Below, piece by piece: positions 44,499-52,665 of a stretch of 52,665 nucleotides of DNA. Below the pieces are notes generated by a model. That model was not told where the DNA came from, searched no databases, and saw only the letters and a list, made by a program, of their open reading frames with translations. The stretch is from Nemertoderma westbladi (Eukaryota; Xenacoelomorpha; Nemertodermatida; Nemertodermatidae), in assembly GCA_032718475.1 (NCBI GenBank), contig JAUCBJ010008312.1, positions 1-52,665 of the forward strand, given 5' to 3'. A program made the translations under genes and the position numbers. Every line of letters starts with the position of its first letter. Within the stretch, counting starts at the first letter, position 1.

Positions 44499-45653
44499 GC
44501 AACCACATTATGTACCAGCCCAATTTTTTACGAGAATTAGTTTCTTTTGCAAAAAACGGGGTTTCAATTAGATTACAACTTTTCGATGTGGGTGCCACCT
44601 CAAAATTTGGTCCCCAACAGAAATTTTTTTGAAATTTTCGAATTCTACAAGGTCATTTGTGAGTTAGTAATTCTTTATGTTGGGGCTTTTTTTATTGATT
44701 CTGATTAGTATGGAGCACTCTACTACTCTATATAAGTATGTAAGGGAAGTGGTACGTCATTTTTGGTGCACTAAAATTAGGGTGTAGCACTTCAAATTTT
44801 CAAAATTGCAATATTCGTTAAATACTCCGAAGTTTTGATTTCAATGCATTTTTATGGGATTTCTGGCCCGCTTAACCGATTGAAAGTAATATAAAAGACT
44901 CAATTCTTAGTGGTACATCATTTTTGGTGCACCAAAATTTGCGTGGCAAGTAGGCTTACTTCAAATTTTCAAAATTACGATATTCAGAAAATACCACATG
45001 TTCCAATTTTTATAGGTTATCTCTACCGCTGAATCGATTGAAAGTAATATTGAAGCCTCAAGTCTTAGTGGTATGTCATTATTGGTACACCAAAATTAGG
45101 GCGTGATACTTTTTCAAAATTTGAATAAGTGCCACTCCCTAATTTTGGTGCACCAAAAATGCCGAACCACTAAGTCTTCAGGCTCCTATAGTACTTTCAA
45201 TTGATTCAGCGGTCCAGAAATGCGGAAATCTCCGCATCTCCGCAAAGGCGTTGAAATCTCAACTTTGGTTTATTTTCCGAATCTCATATTTTTCAATATA
45301 TAACGCCCACTTCTTAGGTGCACGAAAAATAGCATCCAGTTCAATTTTCGGAAATGGAATATAATCACATTCGATTCAGCATAGTGAAAAACCTACTAGC
45401 GCTAGCCAACAATGCCACACTATCAGTTTTTAGAATATCAAAAAATTTATATTTTGTTCTGGGACTACTTTTATTTTTTTATACCCACCTCATGAAATTT
45501 TCATTTTTTTGGATTTGAAAATGTTCTTCGATAATTTTTTCATAATTGATAATTTCGTTGGATTTTATTGGATGATTACACAAATACAGTGGGGGGCCGA
45601 ATCGACCCCCCGCCAGTGCTGCTAATGGTCTAAACACCCCAGTGGTAATAGGG
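44499..45653. mobile_element. MITE family B, inverted and truncated at its left end
   Basis: The right end, CCCCAGTGGTAATAGGG followed by TTAA (45654-45657), is the inverted family B terminus. The next 100 bp match 22340-22440 inverted. Palindromic modules are seen near 44761, 44921, 45077 and 45144 (TTTTGGTGCACCAAAA type). The other terminus is missing: homology to 23520-23660 stops near 44499 without a TTAA. Confidence 0.8.
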
Positions 45654-45657
45654 TTAA

Positions 45658-46739
45658 GAATTCACCCAACCTTGTGGACCAGGAGTTAAGTCAGTTTGAG
45701 TTGTTTTGACTCCGGGATGTTGTTCCAGAGATAAAACAACCCAGACAATTTCCATTGCTTGGGTTTCTTCGGTTTTTGTTTTACAACTTTAATGCTGAGT
45801 GGGTTGTTCCGGTTCTCATATTATCTCAATATCTTCTAAATGGATCAATATGACTTCAAGACAATGATACATTCATTTACATAGGACATCTTGTCTGGTT
45901 GTGGTAAATTGTCTGGTCTGGTTTTTTTTAATTGCTCACTTATGCCTCAATGGTCACGATACTGGATATATAGTAATTCAACTAAAATAATTAGTTCACA
46001 CCTATTTTTATAACTAAAACTAATAATAAGCCTAGTAACTCGGAAAATTATTAGTTCATAAAATGTAACTTGATTTTTTTTGGCTTGCAATTTTGGATTA
46101 AATTCCTAAAAGTTATTAGTATAAGTTGCGGGTTTTGGGTAACACTCACTTTATCTTACACTTCCAAAATATTACAGCAAACACATTAGTAAGATAAAGT
46201 TATATTAAAATTATCTTACAATTGAATACTGGATGGTTTACTGACATAAAAATTCGATATTATCAAAACATTTCCGTTCTGCAGAAACTACAGTATTTAT
46301 CAGATATTCGACAAATTTACTTAACTATTTGTACAACGGGATCCCGGTCCAAATAAGTCGGGTTAGAGATCCCATTTAAACACTAGCTATGTAATGTGTA
46401 TTATGTATTTTTTACAGCAGTCAATATAGGCTAAACAAGAGTATGATACAGGGGCGAACTTAATTTTGTCTTATTTCTGGCTGCCCTCATTGTTAATTAT
46501 CATCCGTCTCTAACAATGCGGTGATGTGCTGTTAGTACAGTATTATCCGAAGATCAAGAATCTTCAAAGTAACAACTTACGGTGGAGGGCGTTGGTTTAT
46601 TACTGTATAGAACATTATTGTTATTCGTTATTGTTAAATTTGACTGGAAATAATTAGTCAAATTAAAACTATATGTAATTCTAACTTGCATTTCTGGTAC
46701 TGTATTTAGTCCTACTGTGTTTGCAAGCTTTTTTAACGA
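45658..46739. other. Intergenic AT-rich DNA
   Basis: No coding region or RNA gene supported. On the minus strand a CTATACAG...CCACC/GTAAGT pattern near 46575-46615 resembles a tiny exon but has no other support. Confidence 0.5.
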
Positions 46740-47060
46740 CTAGAACAACTTAGTCGAGCGAGCTCGGATAGTGGAAATGAGATCCTTCCAGGCTTCCCGA
46801 TTCTCCATAGTTGTCGCAATTTCGTTTCTCTCAAATTCAGTATCGCTTTCAAGTTGGTCTATAAATGTTATAGCAGGTCGTCCACGACTACGCTTTCCAT
46901 GAGTTGGTTGCCAGAGAAGTAGATCTGGTATGACCTCGTCTTTACAGGTGGTTGATACAGCTGCGGTGGTTTGCTACAGGGGGTATTGTACCATAAAGCT
47001 CGGCGTTTTTTCATGTGTTGTCTCCAGCTGATGTTTAGAGCAGCCGCCCTTCGTAGTCAT
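46740..47060 (-). mobile_element. 3' fragment of a second LINE
   Basis: On the minus strand 46973-46740 is open for 77 codons to a TAG. It reads LLLWQPTHGKRSRGRPAITF, then DTEFERNEIATTMENREAWK, a C-terminal pattern common to many invertebrate LINE ORF2 proteins. Just upstream, in another frame, 47055-46975 reads ALNISWRQHMKKRRALW, the preceding conserved segment, so a frameshift lies near 46975. Endonuclease and RT core are absent. Not the same family as the LINE at 9676-10945. Confidence 0.7.
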
Positions 47061-47286
47061 GTCATGCAACTATCAATTCGTGATTCAAGTGATTTTTCGT
47101 CAGTGTGAAACAAAAAGACTGAATCTAGAATCAAGAAGATCACAGATCTTCTTGTAAATAGTGATAGTGTACCGACGAATCAAACATTATAATCCCAATA
47201 CGTCCACGGGCATCTCACTGCAGGCTCAGGTCAGGTCATCTTAGGGGTCATTGGAGTTTTTTTTCATTTAGCAACGAAAGCTTTAA

Positions 47287-48010
47287 CCCTACAGTATTTG
47301 GCCCGGGGGGATGCGAAGTCATTTTAGAAATTTTGTGTAATTTATGTATCTTTGTGTCAGGTTTGTTTGGAAAACCGAGATTTCGTGACTTTTCCTAAAA
47401 TTGAATGGGCTAGCCAACAAAGCAAACGCCATTTACATGGCTGTTAGTTTTGGTGAGACTGTGGTGTGGTCCCTGTCTGGCACCCATCTCCAAATTTTAA
47501 ACGTTTTTATAATTCACTAAAATTAATTTATTTGCGGTAAATATAGCGGTTTTTTGGACACTGATCACGATTATAGAACTCAAATATAACATTCGAGAAC
47601 ATTTTTGGCAAATTTTGTATGTGCCCCTTGGGGCACGAAAAGAACAAGTAATGCAAATATGATACTGAAAAATCACCACAAAATAATATTGATTTTATGA
47701 CCATGTAGGTTTTTATCACGAATTTGACGTTGAAATATATCGAACATTCTTGATCAGGGCATTTTGGATGTGTCAATGTGCGGCACGAAAAATACAAGTA
47801 GGCCTAGCACAAATTTGATAAAAATCATTACCAAATTTAATCGATTTTAAGACATTGTGGGTTGTTTTCTGGGACACTGACCACGAATATAACACTCAAA
47901 AATAGCGTATTATCCAACCAAATTCGATTTTTGCCGTTTGAAATTTTATGGTACTTGTATTTATCGTCCCACCAGACAAGCACCAAAAACGATAGTTGAG
48001 GTACCACGAA
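47287..48010. mobile_element. TTAA-flanked MITE, family C, one end
   Basis: TTAA at 47283-47286 is followed by CCCTACAGTATTTGGCCCGG, another CCCT-type terminus. The interior has the palindrome GTGCCCCTTGGGGCAC (near 47620) followed by GAAAAGAACAAGTAA. About 155 bp later GTGCGGCAC is followed by GAAAAATACAAGTAG. No matching right terminus was found, so the element is truncated or its end is unrecognised. The right boundary given is approximate. A related fragment is at 33670-33885. Confidence 0.6.
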
Positions 48011-49786
48011 TAATTATTAACGAGTTGTATCGTGATCAGCGACCTCGAAAACCCGTATACGATCAGAATTATCAAACCAAACACAAAATTTTTTAGTTTA
48101 AGTTTTCGTTCTGGGGGCCAAAATAGCACTTATTTTTATTTACATAATGGAAACAGTTGCCTTGGGAGCGAGATAATATTTTTACTGACGATTAGTTTAG
48201 ATACGGTATATGCAGATAGGACGGGAACTATTGAACCAATCAAAATTGATCGATTTCCAAGAGAAAATCGATGCAAATAACTTGATTATTCCCGAAATTG
48301 TGACATGTTTGTTCTATTGACTTTAGTGTTTTGGTTAGAATAACATGCCAGTATACTGTAGTAACTTGCTCCTTTCCCTTAGTTCATAATTTAACATAGA
48401 TAAGGCACATTAATTAACAATAGCCGCGACTAATTGAGATGCATAAAATAAATAAAAAATATTGTATTCCGCGACTGAGTTTGGTTCGTGAGAAATATAT
48501 TGCCATAACAACAATGGGATAATACCTATAAACCAATAATTAAATAACTCATTAAGACTAAATAATTTATTTATCACTACAATTAAACTATTTAAGAATG
48601 CCTAAATAAATAAATAAATAAATAGAGTTTAGTAATACAGATAATTATCACTTAATCTATGGCTTTATTGGGTTTCGATGTACCAATACATAATTAAATA
48701 AGGTGGGTGGGGTGCGCAAGTTATCCCAAGATCGATGATGGGACAAAGATGACTCAATGATGGGAAAATGGTACTATATATCACTGCGTAATATAGTACT
48801 CAGTTCTTATACACACAATACATACAGTACGTATTCGATTTAACCAATATTAAAACCATATTCATTTTTTTTAAACAATCCGATTATCCACTACACAACT
48901 TTGTCCCGAGATAAATATGTCGATTATTAACATGTCATGGTTTCCTGTTACAAGGGTGTTCTAGAATATTTAAATATGCATAATTACAATAATTCCTCAA
49001 GAATTAAATAACGTTAGATTCGCCATTGTTCATAATTAGCACGTCAAAGCTTTTATGGTTTTTTGTTATTTCCCTAGTTGTCGCTCGGGAAACAACATCA
49101 TTTATGCCGTAACGTTACATAAAGTGTTACTTTATGAACAATCAGGTAGATAACAGGTTGGAACCTATGATATGTATAACTTAACGGATGAGAACACAGC
49201 GTACTGACCACAGGATACACGCCAGAGTATTATATTTCCTTTACCTAGTAATGAATACAATATCTGTAGATGAAGTAGGCCTACCTTTCCTAGTATGACA
49301 CTGGGTAGGTCGAGGACAGAGGCATCGCCATAACAGACAGGCCGCATATTTCAATACTTTACAAATTTTAATATTTTAACTCAATTTAAATTTAATTTAC
49401 TTTCTAGAGGAAAATAATTGCTGATAATTCCACATCTTTAAATCTATAAGTTACTATAATAAAGGAGTTAAACCTTATCGGCAAATGGTAATGCAGGAAT
49501 CCAGTATGTCATACCAAATGGTAATGCAGGATTCCAGTATGTCATACTAACTTGATAGTTTGGACACATCTAGCGCTGCAAGTTTTAACTATAAATGAGA
49601 TCCAAACATGTAAAGGAGATAACATTTATTGCCACCCGTCTCCTCCCACCCACCTTAAACATTTGATTTGAAACAAATACCGGTATTATATTTCTGTCTA
49701 TTATAAACATGGTTTCCGCCCAGAATCAGAGATCCCAGAATATAGTCAGTTATCTTCATTCCACCGTCGACTGTTAATAAAGCTAT
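48011..49786. other. Intergenic AT-rich DNA downstream of SEC24
   Basis: Contains (AAATA)n near 48605-48625 and a perfect-period 33-bp direct repeat at 49483-49548 (AAATGGTAATGCAGGA-TCC). No coding region supported. Confidence 0.5.
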
Positions 49787-50213
49787 TTATTTCACTATTG
49801 TTTGTATGTGTTGTAGGAATTCGTAATAGGAAACGGTACTTTCAGTTTTATCTTCTATTAGATACTGCATGAAATTACTTCTTTGTGTTTTACTGTCGTC
49901 TCTGAAAAATAATAGCAGAAAATAATGTGTATAAAATATTTTATAACGAAGAACGAACTGTATGTTATATAGCTTTATTTCATTCAATGTCATACATAAC
50001 TTTATGTCAAAGTCATACACACATAACAAAGTCATACATAACTTTAAATGAATTACACAAACAAACTCACATAATTGTACGTATAATATTTGGATGGTAA
50101 TAAACTCACTTAATTATTTGGAAGGTAGCACCAAATGGTCGTGAATCGAATAACGAGTTCACGAATGCGTTCAGCTGAGTTGATTGTGGGTTCGGCAATT
50201 CCGGGAGTTCCGT
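49787..50213 (-). CDS. SEC24: SEC24A/B-like COPII coat gene, last two coding exons
   Basis: SEC24 is the cargo-binding subunit of the COPII coat and, with SEC23, packages ER export cargo. The penultimate exon is 50213-50110 (acceptor TTATCTGTAG, donor GTGAGT); the last exon is 49901-49787 (acceptor TTTTTCAG, TAA). A 208-bp intron separates them and phase 2 matches. The 72 residues read ELPELPNPQSTQLNAF, then SLFDSRPFGATFQIIKDD, then QYLIEDKTESTVSYYEFLQH. These are the end of the gelsolin-like domain and the conserved C-terminal LIEDRTE-SYYEFL helix. The A/B subtype is suggested by the SRPF and SYYEFL motifs. Upstream exons should lie beyond 50213, largely off the window. AATAAA overlaps the stop codon. 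Confidence 0.85.
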
Positions 50214-52665
50214 CTACAGATAAATAGACACACAGGTGATTAACTCTACACGTCTGTGATTCTAGAGTTATACTGACGGCTATGCGAAATATCTGCTAGT
50301 TCTACTATTAAACCAGATAATAATTATATGTAATACTACTAATATCAATTATAGAAGACTTTTCGAGTGATATTATTTAAAATATGTTGACTGATTGGTT
50401 CAAAACTATATGACAGTCAATCTAGATAGGCTACTTGTTTAGTTTAATTTTGTAACAGGCCGGACATTTTAGGTAACATTCGCTGATTACAATATATTAA
50501 ATGTGCTGTATCTCGAGAAAAACTCAACGGGTTAACGAATACTTTTTTATTCTTTCGAAGCATATTAATGTGGCTTTCAAGCATAATATTATATGTTATA
50601 CAAATTCTTGGTCCTGTAGTTGTGTTACAACAAAGTTTGAGATTTCAGCTTATAGACAGTTTTTCTACGTTTCTTATGGTATGTAACACTATGGCCTTGC
50701 CGATAGACCTGGTAGCCATCACGGTCGAGGTCGACAAATAACTGCTTCGTAAATCATTCTAAATCGCATTTTAGCGTTGTTTTTTGATTCCAGGTAAATT
50801 TTGGGAACTTTCAGGTAAATTTCAGGTAAACTTTTTTTATTGCAGGTGCAAAACTTTTTAACTGTCCATACAGCTCTCCTTTTTTGCACTTTACGGTGCA
50901 GATTTTTATGAGGATTCTAAAATTTCAAACCGTTTGTTAATATAGCTAATGTAGTTAAAAAGTTATGAGTGATAATGTAACCTTACTCTGTGTAAATGTC
51001 TGTGAAAGAAATGTATTCCGAAGTCACTTTTCATTCTTAGCGCGGTCTATTATATCTGTCTGTCTGTATGTCCGTCCGTCTGTCTGTCAAAATATAAGGA
51101 AAGCATTCAAACTATCTAAAAGTTTAGTTATGGGGATTATCCCGGTTGCCAAATTCATTTCTGACGTCAGTTTTCACTTTAAACAAAACCTACTATGTCT
51201 GTATGTCGGTTTTTCAGTCTGTTCGGCGATCTGTCTGTCCAGCGATATGTCTGTCAAAATAATAGGAAGACAATAAGACATACATCTTGCTACAAATTTT
51301 GTTACGGGGTTTTTAAGGGTGCTGATTTCATTTCAGATGTCAGTTTTCATATGTGACATCATCTACATTGTCTGTTCATCAGCTGTTGGTTATATTTTAA
51401 CTGATAGACAGACAACAATTCAGACACAGTTAAATGATAACACTGACTTTAGAAATGAAATCACCGACCCGGAAAACCTTTGTAACAAAATGACAAACTA
51501 GGTTGTGTGCATTCCAACATTTCAATAGAAAGACTTCGATTAAATTACCGTAATCCTTAAGTACATTTTCTGAAGAATACAAATTTAAAATTTCAAAATT
51601 AAAGGCCTTTCCAAAAATGAACAATAAATGACCACTTTTATAAATTCCTTTGTTGTAACTGAAATATTTATCAAAATGTGTCAATTTTTGGTCAAAAATT
51701 GAAAAATCGGTGAAAAAAAATGCAAAAAAATTGCGAAAAATCGGTTCTTTTTTTAATAATTTTTGAACATTCGAGCATTTATCAAAATTTCGGTCATAGG
51801 GTCGATTTAGCATGCCATTGTGCACAATAAATTTTGGGCACTTGATGACCATCCCTCTAAAAGCCTTTGCAGTTTAAAAAACAATTGCATAAATTAGGTT
51901 AATTATGTAATTGCTAGACTAATTAAATTAATCTAGTGCAATTTTTCTATGTTTGTGGATTCTAGTCGTGCAGTTTAAATATTCTTCTATTATATATATA
52001 AATATTCTAAATATTATTTCGAAAAATTTTTGACAATTTTTAATCTACCTATTGTATATAGGCCTACATGTGTACCAAATGTCAATAAATTTAGGTAAAT
52101 TGGAGTCTCCAAAAGAACGAACATTTTTTAGTTAATTATAGTCACCCCCACGCCCCCCCCCCCCCCCCCCGATTTTTTCTGAAATAAATTTTTTTGATAA
52201 GTTGGTTCGTCCTAGAGTTATGGCAACTATTGTAATTCTAAACCAAAATTTGTAAATTTGTAATTTTGGTGCAGCCCCAAATTTGACACCGCAATAAAGA
52301 CAACCAAACACATTTTCCAATCTCATATCAATTACAATCAGTTTCATATCAAAATTTTTCCATTACAATTACCATAAGGTATCAAACAATAAAATATGAT
52401 TTTTGAAAAAAAATTAAAAGTGTTCACTAACTTTGAGCGCAAAGATGACTATTTAAATTTCCTCCTGATTACAACTGATCAAAGATGCACCAAAAGTAAA
52501 CAATTCTTACATTTTTTCAAAAATTATCTTCTTTTATGGTTTGGATACATTGGGTAATCTTCGGCGCTGATTCCGAAAATGGCGAAATATTTAATTTTTG
52601 AGTGTTTGGTGGTATTTTTTGGAGTAAAATGTGAATGTGGTACTGCACCAAATGAAAATTAAATA
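50214..52665. other. Intron or flank of SEC24, AT-rich with simple repeats
   Basis: No further SEC24 exon could be recognised. 51053-51095 and 51195-51260 are rich in CTGT/GTCTGT words. 52153-52170 is an 18-base C run. 52200-52330 contains TTTTGGTGCAGCCCCAAA and similar words that resemble the MITE modules. 50965-51276 has an open frame made largely of CTGT repeats that I do not call. Confidence 0.5.

Noticed and set aside
50700-50760. Minus-strand DLDRDGYQVYRQG resembling an EF-hand loop
   Set aside because: A single short match without a second hand, splice sites or an open context; likely chance.
51053-51260. Open frame over CTGT-rich sequence as a gene
   Set aside because: It is made of simple repeats, with no domain and no homologous motif.

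Overview
This is nuclear DNA from an animal, probably an invertebrate. It has GT-AG introns of 0.1 to several kb, AT-rich intergenic DNA, and exons of metazoan trafficking genes (SEC24 and a sesquipedalian/PHETA-type PH protein). It also carries Gypsy, BEL/Pao-like and non-LTR retrotransposons, TTAA-flanked MITEs and very long tandem repeats. I cannot name the species. There are no bacterial operons, CRISPR arrays or rRNA genes, and I found no convincing tRNA gene. Most of the window is mobile or satellite DNA, with four host genes or gene parts threaded between.

Layout. 1-4005: a 1,036-bp sequence present twice, 2,969 bp apart. 4006-9116: a Gypsy element lacking its 5' end and 5' LTR. It carries an in-frame stop in the protease, a 430-bp insertion between RNase H and integrase, and a frameshift inside a C-terminal PHD finger. 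9676-10945: a 5'-truncated LINE on the minus strand. 11037-13240 (+): the last two visible exons of a proline-rich gene. 11615-15039 and 18771-22196: a 3.4-kb direct duplication of >99.9% identity that includes that gene's last exon, a 30-bp minisatellite and a TTAA-flanked MITE. 15705-17240 (-): a small three-exon gene, reconstructed here, for a protein of about 100 residues with two membrane helices. 22330-23714: a second MITE family. 23918-24838: about 230 perfect TCAG repeats. 26621-33349: a complete gag-only LTR retrotransposon with a GAACT target duplication. 35299-41680 (-): three coding exons of a PHETA-like gene, with an intron filled by about 81 copies of a 39-bp repeat. 43471-43713 (-): a frameshifted SEC24-like exon. 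44499-45653: another MITE of the second family. 46740-47060: a second LINE fragment. 47287 onward: the end of a third MITE family. 49787-50213 (-): the last two coding exons of a SEC24A/B-type gene.

How the genes relate. SEC24 (COPII cargo adaptor) and PHETA (endosome-to-Golgi traffic) are both trafficking genes on the minus strand, but nothing in the sequence shows they are co-regulated. The most unusual theme is the MITEs. At least two families that look unrelated in sequence, both ending TTAA-CCCTATTA, are built inside from modules of about 162 bp. Each module carries a GGTGC/GCACC palindrome, and in two families this is followed by a GAAAAATACAAGT-like box. The right edge of the 3.4-kb duplication falls exactly on the TTAA of one such element.
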